Origin: WHSW01 sp036794585
GTDB lineage: Bacteria > Actinomycetota > Thermoleophilia > Solirubrobacterales > 70-9
Assembly: GCA_036794585.1 (NCBI GenBank)
Contig: DAIRGH010000019.1
Span: 1-35,780 of the forward strand
DNA: 35,780 bases
Reading direction: 5' to 3'
The notes under the pieces are model-generated. The model was not told where the DNA came from. It searched no databases and was given only the letters and a program-made list of their open reading frames with translations. Below are positions 8,538 to 16,165 of this stretch, piece after piece; within the stretch, counting starts at the first letter, position 1; the number at the start of each line of letters is the position of its first letter. Made by a program: the position numbers and the translations under genes.

Positions 8538-9313
8538 GCGTCGCTCTTGAGGCGCTCGGCGAAGAACTCCAGCGCCTTGCGGGTCTTCGTCTGTTGCTCG
8601 CCGCCGAGGTCGATGCCGCACTCGGTGAGAAAGGCGCGCGTCTCGGCTGCGACCTGGAACGCCTCCGACGGCTCGCACTTGGTCGACAGCTCGATGATCG
8701 ACGACATATCCGGGTACAGCCAGAGCTCGCCGACGAGCCTGCGGTCGTAGCCGGGCGGCGAGCCCTTCAGCTTGAGCACGAAGATCGGGCCGAGGATCGC
8801 GAGCTCGTCGAGGTCGATGTCGGGCGCGGACTGGCCGAGCAGCGTTTTTTGGCGCTTCGAGAAGAGCCCGCTCAACGGCAATCCGCCCCCGACGGCATCG
8901 CGCACCCTGGGCTGCTTGAGCGTGCGCTTCATCGTCGCCGAGCAGACGAAGCCGCCTGGCATCGCATCCACCTCGACGTTGAACCCCGGCGCTTCCCGCA
9001 ACTCCTGGGGGAGGTCGGCGGGAACGACCGGCCTCAGCTTGACCACCGAGTCGTCTCCCTTGCGCTGTACGCGCCGGGCGCGAACGACCACACCCTGCTC
9101 GTCGAGCGCGAGATCGGGAGTGTCGAAGAAGAAGACCTGCCGGATCTGAGCGTCGAGCGGGTCCATTCCGAGCGCCGCGGCCGAGCCGCCGCGCTGCTCG
9201 TCGCCCACCGTCAGCTTCAACTCAACGCTGTCCGCCTCGCGGATCGTGTCGACCAGTTCGACAAACTGTTGGTCGTCGAGCTGAGGAGCGGCCGCGCGTT
9301 GGGTCGCGGTCAT
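8534..9313 (-). CDS. CYTH-like domain protein
   Basis: A 259-aa soluble protein that looks like a divergent member of the CYTH (CyaB/thiamine triphosphatase) superfamily, whose members bind triphosphates and divalent metal in a beta-barrel tunnel. Seen: SVELKL at residues 29-34 in the place of the N-terminal ExExK strand; VFFFDTPDLALDEQGVVVRA (60-79), which is the standard family strand-turn; a conserved basic RRVQRK; and VVKLRP (90-95). The first Glu of ExExK is replaced by Ser29 while E31 and K33 remain. The C-terminal third is alpha-helical and Lys/Glu rich. Substrate and activity are unknown; triphosphatase or pure binding are both possible. Its ATG overlaps the upstream stop (ATGA, 9310-9313), and its own stop overlaps the next start. 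Confidence 0.65.
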   Translation of the reverse strand: MTATQRAAAPQLDDQQFVELVDTIREADSVELKLTVGDEQRGGSAAALGMDPLDAQIRQVFFFDTPDLALDEQGVVVRARRVQRKGDDSVVKLRPVVPADLPQELREAPGFNVEVDAMPGGFVCSATMKRTLKQPRVRDAVGGGLPLSGLFSKRQKTLLGQSAPDIDLDELAILGPIFVLKLKGSPPGYDRRLVGELWLYPDMSSIIELSTKCEPSEAFQVAAETRAFLTECGIDLGGEQQTKTRKALEFFAERLKSDA

Positions 9314-9714
9314 CCTTGCGCGAGGGCCTTGCGCTTCAGCTCGTCGAACTCGGGCTGAGTGATCGCGCCGCTGTCGAGGAGCTGCTTGGCCTTCGCGATC
9401 TCGGCGGCGGCACCTCCGCCGCCTGCGGTCTCCCGCACGTAGTCGTCGAACTGCGACTGAGCCGCCGCCATCTCCTGCGCCTTGCGCTCCGCGATCCCCT
9501 TCGCCTGGGTGCCGAGATAGACCAGCACTCCGAGGAAGGGCAGCACGACCGCGAACAGGACCCAGCCCGCCTTCGCCCAGCCGGAGATGTCGTGACGGCG
9601 GAAGATGTCGCCGAACACCGTGAACAGGAGCATCAGCCAGATCACGAACCCGAAGAAGACGAGCAGCGAGCCCACGATGTCCAGGAACGGATAGTCAGTC
9701 TCAGCAACCAGCAT
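9310..9714 (-). CDS. PLDc_N plus SHOCT domain membrane protein
   Basis: A 134-aa protein, first gene of the five-gene minus-strand operon. Two helices (about residues 12-35 and 48-68) with DIFRRHDISGWAKAGWVLF and LPFLGVLVYLGTQ form a PLDc_N-type hairpin. A polar, Ala/Gln-rich helix follows, and the tail carries a SHOCT motif, AKQLLDSGAITQPEFDELK. This PLDc_N + SHOCT order is common in actinobacteria but has no assigned biochemical role. A perfect Shine-Dalgarno sequence (AGGAGGTT, complement of 9721-9728) sits six bases before the ATG, the best ribosome site in the operon. The downstream three genes follow with 4-base overlaps or a 13-base gap. Confidence 0.82.
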   Translation of the reverse strand: MLVAETDYPFLDIVGSLLVFFGFVIWLMLLFTVFGDIFRRHDISGWAKAGWVLFAVVLPFLGVLVYLGTQAKGIAERKAQEMAAAQSQFDDYVRETAGGGGAAAEIAKAKQLLDSGAITQPEFDELKRKALAQG

Positions 9715-9850
9715 TCAGAGAACCTCCTGCTCTCGAGCTTGCGGCGTGACTCTATCGCCTCGATCGCCGCGATCAGCTCGTCGCGGTTGCCGACCCGCTA
9801 TTTGAGGATAGTCTTGGCTACGACCCGGGTCTACAAGCGAAGGAGTGCGC
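9715..9850. promoter_or_regulatory. Divergent intergenic region between two SHOCT-containing gene sets
   Basis: This 136-base stretch is one of the longest non-coding segments in the window and must hold promoters for both the minus-strand PLDc_N/SHOCT operon and the plus-strand DUF7144 operon. Strong ribosome sites are visible at both ends: AGGAGGTT on the minus strand (9721-9728) and AAGGAG before the ATG at 9851. An AT-richer patch around 9800-9818 contains TATTTGAGGATAGTC, with TAGTCT as a possible plus-strand -10. I cannot assign -35 elements with confidence. Confidence 0.5.
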
Positions 9851-10267
9851 ATGAACCAATACGAGAGCGAGCGCGGCGCGGGCTGGATCGCGTTCGCGGG
9901 GATGTTGATCCTGATCGCCGGCGTGATGAACACGATCGGCGGCATCGCCGCGATCGACGACGCCAACTTCTACGCCGCCGACGCGCACTACCAGTTCGCC
10001 GATCTCAACACCTGGGGCTGGATCCTCCTGGCGATCGGGCTGATGCAGCTGTTCGCCGCGTTCTCGATCTGGAACGGCGGCGCCTACGGCCGCTGGATCG
10101 GGATCATCAGCTGCTCGCTCAACGCGACGGCACAGTTGTTCTTCCTGCCCGCGTTTCCGTTCTGGTCGCTGGCGATCTTCACCCTGGACCTGCTCGTCAT
10201 CTACGGCCTGACGGTCTACGGCGGCCGGCCTGAGCCGGCGCGGCCGACCCCGCCGGCCGGGAGCTGA
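9851..10267 (+). CDS. DUF7144 family four-helix membrane protein
   Basis: A 138-aa protein with four hydrophobic helices. It shows the DUF7144 pattern: GWIAFAGMLILIAGVMNTIGG in helix 1, a short outer loop with a YQFADLNTWGW segment before helix 2, then FSIWNGGAYGRWIGI and FPFWSLAIFTLDLLVIYGL. The family is widespread in actinobacteria and has no known function. The ATG at 9851 is preferred over the GTG at 9845 because GGAG at 9842-9845 is then correctly spaced. The C-terminus is Pro/Ala rich and probably cytoplasmic. It is followed five bases later by the DUF6325 gene, which suggests one operon running to the ATPase at 11013. Confidence 0.85.
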   Translation: MNQYESERGAGWIAFAGMLILIAGVMNTIGGIAAIDDANFYAADAHYQFADLNTWGWILLAIGLMQLFAAFSIWNGGAYGRWIGIISCSLNATAQLFFLPAFPFWSLAIFTLDLLVIYGLTVYGGRPEPARPTPPAGS

Positions 10268-10272
10268 TCCCG

Positions 10273-10716
10273 ATGGCGGAGACCACGACCGAGATCGGCC
10301 CGGTCGATTACCTGATCGTCGCCTTCCCCGGCAACCGGTTCCGGGGCGAGATCGGCCCGGCGCTCGCCGACTTGGTCGAGGCCGGGACGATCCGGATCAT
10401 CGACGTCGCCTTCGTCACCAAGGACGAGGACGGCGAGACCGCCGCGGTCGAGCTGATGGAGCTCGACCCGGACGTCCGCGAGGGGCTCGAGGCACTCGGC
10501 GCCGAACCCACCGGGTTGTTCAACGAAGAGGACCTGGCCGCGGCCGCGGAGGAGCTCGAGCCGAACTCGTCGGCGGCGCTGCTGGTCTGGGAGAACGTCT
10601 GGGCGAGAGATGTGGCCCAGGCGATGCGCGATGCGGGCGGGGTCCTCTACGACTTCGGTCGCATCCCGCACGAGGTCGTGCAAGCCGCGCGTGAGTACGC
10701 GCTCGCCAACGCCTGA
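10273..10716 (+). CDS. DUF6325 family protein
   Basis: A 147-aa soluble acidic protein with the DUF6325 (DUF1269-related) layout: an N-terminal strand IGPVDYLIVAFPGNRF, a helix ALADLVEAGTIRIIDVAFV, an acidic linker (KDEDGETAAVELMELDP), FNEEDLAAAAEELEPNSSAALLVWEN and a closing helix that ends RIPHEVVQAAREY. The family recurs next to SHOCT-domain proteins in actinobacteria, as here (the SHOCT gene follows 16 bases later); that pairing suggests a shared role, but none is established. ATG start at 10273 is five bases after the previous stop. No membrane segment or catalytic motif is seen. Confidence 0.8.
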   Translation: MAETTTEIGPVDYLIVAFPGNRFRGEIGPALADLVEAGTIRIIDVAFVTKDEDGETAAVELMELDPDVREGLEALGAEPTGLFNEEDLAAAAEELEPNSSAALLVWENVWARDVAQAMRDAGGVLYDFGRIPHEVVQAAREYALANA

Positions 10717-10732
10717 GCGGAAGGAGATCTGG

Positions 10733-11008
10733 ATGCCATTGATGCGCAGAGGCCCGGGACTGATCGGGACGGCCGCCAGGACGGCGGTGTTCGCGGGCGT
10801 CTCGGGCAGGGTCCAGCACCGACAGCAGCAGCGCTGGGCGGCCGAGGAGGCTCCGGCGTACCAGGAGGCGCCGCCGGCAGCGCCTGCGGCGCCGGCTGCG
10901 GAGCCCGACTACGCGGCCGAGCTCGAGAAGCTCGCCCAGCTGCGTGACTCGGGCGTGATCACGGCCGAGGACTTCGAGGCCAAGAAGAAGCAGCTGCTCG
11001 GCATCTGA
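10733..11008 (+). CDS. Short SHOCT-domain protein
   Basis: A 91-aa protein: a basic N-terminus (MPLMRRGPGL), a short amphipathic or weakly hydrophobic segment (IGTAARTAVFAGVSG), a Gln/Ala/Pro-rich linker, and a C-terminal SHOCT motif, LAQLRDSGVITAEDFEAKK, near residues 64-82. The start is decided by a strong ribosome site (GGAAGGAGA at about 10719-10727) in front of the ATG at 10733. It follows the DUF6325 gene and ends five bases before the HerA-like ATPase gene. It is the third SHOCT tail within 4 kb. SHOCT (short C-terminal domain) is thought to serve oligomerisation; the partner is not known. Confidence 0.85.
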   Translation: MPLMRRGPGLIGTAARTAVFAGVSGRVQHRQQQRWAAEEAPAYQEAPPAAPAAPAAEPDYAAELEKLAQLRDSGVITAEDFEAKKKQLLGI

Positions 11009-11012
11009 GCCG

Positions 11013-12422
11013 ATGACGCCGGACGGTCACGCGCCGCCGGCGGCGGTTTCGGTCGATGGCCGGCACTTCGCGTACGACGCTTCCGTTGACCGGCTCGACG
11101 TAGGCGTCGGCGGCTATGTCGTCGTCGACGACCAATCGGGCGGTCGGCTCGGGTACGTGACCAGCATTGAGCTCGCCGCCGGCGAACGGCGGATCGCTCG
11201 CGTCGAGGGCGAGGTCCTCGAGGATCCGGACGCGCCCTTCGAGGCCGCGACCCGCGTCGCCGCGGCGGACGAGGTCGTCCGCTGGCTCGAGGCCGTTCGG
11301 CCGCCGCGGGCGCTGCTGGACGTCGGCACGCTCACCCGTGCGGCGGGAGTGCCGCTGGCGCTCGACTCGGGCGCATTCGACCGCCATACGTTCCTCTGCG
11401 GGCAATCCGGATCCGGCAAGACATACGCGCTCGGGACCATCCTCGAGCGACTGCTCGTGGAGACCTCGCTGCGCATCGTCATCCTCGATCCGAACTCGGA
11501 CTTCGTCCGCCTCTCGGAGCTGCGCGACGACGTCGAGCGCGACGTGGGCGATCGCTACGCCACCGCGGCCCGCGACGTCGACGTTCGGCATGCGAGCGAA
11601 ACCGGTGCGAACCGGCTCCATGTCCGCTTCAGGGACTTCGACTCGGAGGAGCGAGCGGCCGTCCTGCGCCTCGACCCCATCGAAGATCGCGACGAGTATG
11701 CGGCGCTCACCGAGGCGCTCGAGTCGGTCGACGCGGAATCGCTTCAGTCCGGCACGGTGCGCGAGACGGTCGACCACCTGTGGGAGCAGCCGGAGCCGTT
11801 TCACTCCCTGGGAGTGCGGGCGCGAAACCTCGGCGTAGACCGATGGCACGTGTGGTCGGGGGCGGACCCGGAGTCGCTCGGCGACCTCGTCCAACCCGGT
11901 GGTCCGCGTTGCATCGTCGTCGATCTCGGCTCGCTCGAGACCCGGGAGGAGCAGACGGTCGCAGCCGAGGCCGTGCTTGCTTCAATGTGGCGCCGCCGAG
12001 CCGCCCGGGAGCCGATCCTGATCGTGATCGACGAAGCCCACAACGTCTGCCCCGCCCACGCTGAGGACCAGCTCACCGCACTCGCGACCGAGCACGCAAT
12101 CCGGATCGCGGGCGAGGGACGCAAGTTCGGCCTGGTCCTGCTCGTCGCCACGCAGCGCCCGCAGAAGTTGCACGAGAACGTCATCTCGCAATGCGACAAC
12201 CTCGCCCTCATGCGAGTGAACTCCCGTTCGGACCTCGCTCTCCTCTCGGAGACGTTCTCCTTCGTGCCGTCCTCGCTGGTCGCGCTCGCGACGCAGTTTC
12301 GCCAGGGCGAGGCCGTGGTGGCCGGCAAGCTCGTGCCCAGCCCGACGCTCGGGCGCTTCGGCCCGCGATGGTCGGCCGAGGGAGGCGCCGACGTGCCGAG
12401 CGACTGGGCGTCCGTCAGATAA
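11013..12422 (+). CDS. HerA/DUF87-like P-loop ATPase
   Basis: A 469-aa ATPase of the HerA-FtsK superfamily. The N-terminal 100 residues form a HAS-barrel-like beta region, followed by Walker A GQSGSGKT (130-137), VILDPNSDF (157-164), Walker B ILIVIDEAHN (335-344), and the motif LVATQRPQKL (377-386) that recalls the sensor region of HerA hexamers. Members translocate DNA or act as conflict-system motors; archaeal HerA works with NurA, but no nuclease is seen beside this gene. It probably assembles as a hexamer. It follows the SHOCT gene by four bases on the same strand; its 3' end overlaps the convergent gene at 12415-12957 by eight bases. DNA is the likely but unproven substrate. Confidence 0.85.
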   Translation: MTPDGHAPPAAVSVDGRHFAYDASVDRLDVGVGGYVVVDDQSGGRLGYVTSIELAAGERRIARVEGEVLEDPDAPFEAATRVAAADEVVRWLEAVRPPRALLDVGTLTRAAGVPLALDSGAFDRHTFLCGQSGSGKTYALGTILERLLVETSLRIVILDPNSDFVRLSELRDDVERDVGDRYATAARDVDVRHASETGANRLHVRFRDFDSEERAAVLRLDPIEDRDEYAALTEALESVDAESLQSGTVRETVDHLWEQPEPFHSLGVRARNLGVDRWHVWSGADPESLGDLVQPGGPRCIVVDLGSLETREEQTVAAEAVLASMWRRRAAREPILIVIDEAHNVCPAHAEDQLTALATEHAIRIAGEGRKFGLVLLVATQRPQKLHENVISQCDNLALMRVNSRSDLALLSETFSFVPSSLVALATQFRQGEAVVAGKLVPSPTLGRFGPRWSAEGGADVPSDWASVR

Positions 12423-12957
12423 CGGCCTTGAGCGCCACCAACGACGCCCCGAGGACCGTGAAGCCGAGCCCAACGAGCAGGCTCCGGCCCATGGAGAAGC
12501 CGGCGAGACGGTTGGCGACGACGGCGTAGGCGCCGAGCACGCCGACGCCGGTCCAGATCGCGGCATCGAACGCGACCTCCAACCGCATCGCGCCGGCCGC
12601 TGAGAGGATGAAGTAGACGACCGGCACGAGCGCGGTGAGAAAGCCGGCGGCGACGTTTCTCAGGGCGATCCGCCGTTCGACCGAGGTTGGATGCCGTGCG
12701 GCACGGATGGTGCCCCCGATGTAGTCGGCGTAGAGCTCGGCCAGCGCCGTCACGGTCGCCACGCTCACAACCGATGCGATCACCTCGCCGGCGTCGATCG
12801 AGGTATCCGACTCGGCGACGATCACGGCGAGGACGATGATCGAGCCGTAGATCGCATGCGCGGCCCGCTCGCCGCGATGCACCTCGCCGGCCGGCTGGTC
12901 GAACACGCGAACGCGCCCACGCCGAGAGCGTTCGCGGCCGCGTCGGGCTCCCGTCAC
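12415..12957 (-). CDS. Unrecognised four- to five-helix membrane protein
   Basis: A 180-aa product that I cannot place in a family. A basic N-terminus (about 35 residues, Arg rich) is followed by hydrophobic segments near 37-50, 60-75, 105-122, 133-150 and 160-178; acidic residues lie between the first two (VAESDTSIDAGE), and TALAELYADYIGGTIRAARH follows the second. The alternation of small residues and the acidic motif could suit a transporter-like bundle, but this is only composition. The GTG start read from 12957 lacks an obvious ribosome site; an internal GTG about 16 codons later is an alternative. It is divergent from the DoxX-like gene with 33 bases between start codons. Confidence 0.6.
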   Translation of the reverse strand: MTGARRGRERSRRGRVRVFDQPAGEVHRGERAAHAIYGSIIVLAVIVAESDTSIDAGEVIASVVSVATVTALAELYADYIGGTIRAARHPTSVERRIALRNVAAGFLTALVPVVYFILSAAGAMRLEVAFDAAIWTGVGVLGAYAVVANRLAGFSMGRSLLVGLGFTVLGASLVALKAVI

Positions 12958-12990
12958 GCGAGGACCATTTCATAGAGTCCAATCAAGGCG

Positions 12991-13968
12991 ATGTCCCTGC
13001 CGCTCGCGCACGAGACGTGGTTCCTCGACGACCCTGAGAACTACGACTGGTCGTTCCTGAGCGAGGGGGCGACGCTTGCGCTGCTCGGTGCCGCCGTCGC
13101 GCTGACCCTGCTCGTCCGGCTGGTCAACCGCTACTGGGACGGAGTCGACATCGGCTGGTTGGCGGCGATGGCCCCCTACATCCCGTTCGCGATTCGCATG
13201 CATCTGGCGGTGTCGCTGGTGGGTCTTCTGTCGCTCGGCTACTACCTCTCGCCCGCGATGGATCTGCAGACGGACTTCGCCGGCATCGCGCTGGGCGTGG
13301 TGATGGCGCTGGTCGCGATCGCGATGGCGACGGGCTACCGGGCTCGCGCGGCCGCCTGGTTGCTGGTCGCGGCCGGCCCGCTGGGCATGATCGAGTTCGG
13401 CGTCGATCCCGTGCTGCAGCGGATCGACCTGCTTGGCCTGGCGGCGTTCATCGTGATCTCGGGACCGGGACGCTGGTCGGCCGACCTCGAGCGCCGCGCA
13501 GCATCCGATCGCTTCGAGGCCGACGGCTCGCTGACGGCGCGCAACCTCGAGGCGATGGGAGGCGCGATTTTCGCGCTGCGCGTCGCCGCCGGCGCGGCGC
13601 TGATCATCGTCGCCCTCTACGAGAAGCTGATCAACCCGCAGCTCGCGCTCGACTTCCTCGCCGAGCACCCCGACCTCCAGGTCGCGGCGCAGGTCGGCCT
13701 GCCCTTGTCGGACCTGGAGTTCGTCCGCGTCGCCGGCTCGATCGAGGTTCTGTTCGGCCTGCTGCTGATCTCCGGCGCGTTGCCGCAGGCGATCGTCGTT
13801 TTCGCCGGCATCCCGTTCAACGCGACCCTGTGGTTCTTCGGCATCAACGAGCTCGTCGGTCACCTGCCCATGTACGGCGCGATGCTCGCGATCCTCGTCT
13901 TCGGCTCCCACCCGCAGCTGCGCCCGACCACGTACGGGTGGGGTTACTTCAAGGCCCGGCCGGGCTAG
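12991..13968 (+). CDS. DoxX-like membrane protein
   Basis: A 325-aa polytopic membrane protein with about eight hydrophobic helices. The C-terminal half fits the DoxX/DoxD superfamily: ALRVAAGAALIIVALYEKLINPQLAL, followed by GLPLSDLEFVRVAGSIEVLFGLLL and ALPQAIVVFAGIPFNATLW, the usual E-VFGLLL-type third helix. Family members are linked to thiosulfate:quinone oxidation or to oxidative-stress complexes, but many actinobacterial ones are unassigned. The N-terminal half (APYIPFAIRMHLAVSL) may be a duplicated copy of the same bundle, which is inference. Its stop codon shares a CTAG palindrome (13965-13968) with the convergent crotonase gene. Confidence 0.75.
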   Translation: MSLPLAHETWFLDDPENYDWSFLSEGATLALLGAAVALTLLVRLVNRYWDGVDIGWLAAMAPYIPFAIRMHLAVSLVGLLSLGYYLSPAMDLQTDFAGIALGVVMALVAIAMATGYRARAAAWLLVAAGPLGMIEFGVDPVLQRIDLLGLAAFIVISGPGRWSADLERRAASDRFEADGSLTARNLEAMGGAIFALRVAAGAALIIVALYEKLINPQLALDFLAEHPDLQVAAQVGLPLSDLEFVRVAGSIEVLFGLLLISGALPQAIVVFAGIPFNATLWFFGINELVGHLPMYGAMLAILVFGSHPQLRPTTYGWGYFKARPG

Positions 13969-14870
13969 GCGTCGGCGAGCCCGAAGTCGCCGAAGGGCTC
14001 GTCGCGCTCGCGCACCGCCTGCTTGAACCCGGCCTCGGCGGCGCGACGGGCGAACTCGAAGCCCTCGGGCGTGTGGCGGGCGATGCCGTCGAAGAACGTG
14101 CCCAGGACCTGTGTTGCGTAGAGGCCCTGGGCGGCGACGGCCTGGTTGACCAGCAGCTTGTGCATGACGAGCTGGTTGATCGGCAACCCGGCGACGCGCT
14201 CGAGCAGCGCCTCGAAGAGGTCATCCAGCTCGGCCGTGGGAGCGGCCTCGCTCGCCAGCCCCCACTCGACGGCGGTGGTGCCGTCGATCGAGTCGCCGGT
14301 CAGCAACAGGCGCTTGGCCCTCGCGGCGCCGATCCGGTGCGCCCACAGGGCCGTCGTCGGCACCCCCCAAACGCGCGCCGGCGGATAGCCGATCTTGGCC
14401 CGGTCCTCGACCACCAGCAGGTCCGAGCACAGCGCCATGTCGGTGCCACCGGCGACGCAGTAGCCGTGCACCTTGCAGATCACCGGCTTCTCGGACCAGA
14501 ACAGGCTCATGAACCCGCGCACGTTGCGCGACATCATCTGGTAGTCGACGACGGGGTCCCAGGTGCCTGCGGCGTCGTGGTTCCGGGCAATGACGGCGGG
14601 GTGAAGCGGGCTGCCTTCCTGGTCGCTGACTCCGAAGCCGCCCTCGCCCATTCGCTCGGCACTCGCGACCAGGTCGTAGCCCCCGCAGAAGCCCGAGCCG
14701 TTGCCAGCCAGCGCGATCACGTGAACCTGGGGGTCGAGGTTCGCCCGCTCGATGCACTCGGCGAGCTCGCGCGGCATCTCGAGCGTGATCCCGTTGCCGC
14801 GCTCGGGCCGGTCGAGCGTGACCCGGGCGATCCGGCCGTCGACGTCGTACGTGAGCGTCGTCAGTTCCAT
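13965..14870 (-). CDS. Crotonase-fold (enoyl-CoA hydratase/isomerase family) protein
   Basis: A 301-aa member of the crotonase superfamily, which binds acyl-CoA thioesters and stabilises an enolate. Seen: RIARVTLDRPERGNGI, GNGSGFCGGYDL (first oxyanion-hole region), KVHGYCVAGGTDMALCSDL (second), and IGYPPARVWGVPTT. Canonical hydratases have Glu in GGGCEL and in QPE; here these positions read D and A (GGTDMAL, PPARVWG), so a standard hydratase reaction is doubtful. Its ATG lies inside the end of the P450 gene (10-base overlap), so it belongs to the same operon as the dioxygenase and P450, and may act on products they make. The stop is shared with the convergent DoxX-like gene. Confidence 0.85.
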   Translation of the reverse strand: MELTTLTYDVDGRIARVTLDRPERGNGITLEMPRELAECIERANLDPQVHVIALAGNGSGFCGGYDLVASAERMGEGGFGVSDQEGSPLHPAVIARNHDAAGTWDPVVDYQMMSRNVRGFMSLFWSEKPVICKVHGYCVAGGTDMALCSDLLVVEDRAKIGYPPARVWGVPTTALWAHRIGAARAKRLLLTGDSIDGTTAVEWGLASEAAPTAELDDLFEALLERVAGLPINQLVMHKLLVNQAVAAQGLYATQVLGTFFDGIARHTPEGFEFARRAAEAGFKQAVRERDEPFGDFGLADA

Positions 14871-16165
14871 CCCGCGGAACCTATCCGCACCGAATACGGG
14901 TTGAGCATGTGGGGCAAGGACTTCTCCGGATCGATCGACGGCGCTTCGAGCTCCACCGAGCCTTTCCGCAGTACCGTCGCCAGCACGGCGGTCCCCAGCA
15001 GCGCCGCGAGCTCGATCCCGGGGCAGACCTGCGGGCCGCGGCTGAAGTGGTTGAACGACCACTGCTCGTGGGCGTCGCCGTCGATCCAGCGCTCGGGGGC
15101 GAAGCGGTCGGCGTAGTCGAAGCGCTCGCGGTCGCGGTGCAGGAACGTGTTGGGGATCAGCAACTGGGTTCCGGCGGGGACCGTCTCGCCCCGCCAGTCG
15201 GTCTCGGCGAGCGTCACGCGCGAGAGCATCGTCGTGGTCGGATAGAGGCGCATCGCCTCCTCCAGGCAGGCCCGCAGGTAGGGCAGGTCGCGATCGCGCT
15301 GCTCGACCTCGGCGGCGACCTCGGCGCGCTGGCGCGGATGCGCAGCGACCAGCGCCAGCGTCCGCAGCGCGTTCAGCGCCAATGTGTCGCCCGTGGCGAA
15401 CAGCCAGTGCGGGATCTGGCCCACCGGTGAGGTCTCGCCATCGGCATGCGCCTCGCCGAACAGGCTGACGAGGCTGCTGCCCTCGGCCGCGGCCACGTAC
15501 TCGACCAGCCGGGCGACGAACCCCGCGTAGCGCTCGGACGTCTTGCCGGGCATCCCGTTTGCCTCCGACATCATCCCCGCGAGCGTCTCGGAGAGCTCCT
15601 CGTCGTCGCGGGCCGACTCGCCGAGCACCACGCGGCGCGCGATCCGGCGAAAGGCAAGGCTCCACTGATCCCAGCTCAGCGGCTCGCCTTCCAGTCCGCC
15701 GACGAGCGTGAGCGCCTCCTCGCCCGCGACCTCGGTGAAGCGCTCGGCGAACCGGTGCGGCTTGCCGGTGTCGAGCACGGCCTCGTTGAAGTCACGCCGC
15801 TTTCGCCACAGCTCGCCGCGCGAGATCGTCACCGCGTCGGGCTGAAACGCGACCATCCCGTCGCGCTTCGGCTTCGGGTCCGGCGCGAATGGATCAGGGG
15901 AGCCCTCGAGCGCGCGGTGGACATCGGCCGGCGTCAGCAGCAGCAGCGCGCGGTCGCGAATCACCCGCACCCACACCGGCCCGCCGGCATGACCCCTGCG
16001 CATTCCCTCCAGCAGGCCGACCGCCCAGCCGTCGACGTTGGCGCGGGTCGCGGCGGCGACGGCCGGCGGCCGGCGGCGAAAGATCCCCTGAACCCCGTTG
16101 GGGACGATGACGAGCGCGTTGAAGCGCGCGTTCTCGATCAGCGACGCCGACTGGATCCGGCTCAC
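14861..16165 (-). CDS. Cytochrome P450
   Basis: A 434-aa haem-thiolate monooxygenase. Seen in order: I-helix WLFATGDTLALN with the acid-alcohol pair D260-T261, the K-helix ExxR as EAMR (303-306), the PERF-like region FAPERWIDG, and the haem loop FSRGPQVCPG with the cysteine ligand at 381. The intact acid-alcohol pair suggests normal oxygen activation; peroxygenase-type P450s usually lack it. The GTG start read from 16165 overlaps the stop of the peroxidase gene by four bases (GTGA), so both are made together. By analogy with fungal dioxygenase-P450 fusions, it may rearrange or hydroxylate the product of the dioxygenase; this is inference. No ferredoxin gene is adjacent. Confidence 0.92.
   Translation of the reverse strand: MSRIQSASLIENARFNALVIVPNGVQGIFRRRPPAVAAATRANVDGWAVGLLEGMRRGHAGGPVWVRVIRDRALLLLTPADVHRALEGSPDPFAPDPKPKRDGMVAFQPDAVTISRGELWRKRRDFNEAVLDTGKPHRFAERFTEVAGEEALTLVGGLEGEPLSWDQWSLAFRRIARRVVLGESARDDEELSETLAGMMSEANGMPGKTSERYAGFVARLVEYVAAAEGSSLVSLFGEAHADGETSPVGQIPHWLFATGDTLALNALRTLALVAAHPRQRAEVAAEVEQRDRDLPYLRACLEEAMRLYPTTTMLSRVTLAETDWRGETVPAGTQLLIPNTFLHRDRERFDYADRFAPERWIDGDAHEQWSFNHFSRGPQVCPGIELAALLGTAVLATVLRKGSVELEAPSIDPEKSLPHMLNPYSVRIGSAGWN

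Noticed and set aside
13830..15116. 428-codon plus-strand frame opposite the crotonase and P450 genes
   Set aside because: Composition is that of an antisense shadow (Arg, His, Asp, Val rich) and no domain is visible, whereas the opposite strand has clear P450 and crotonase motifs.
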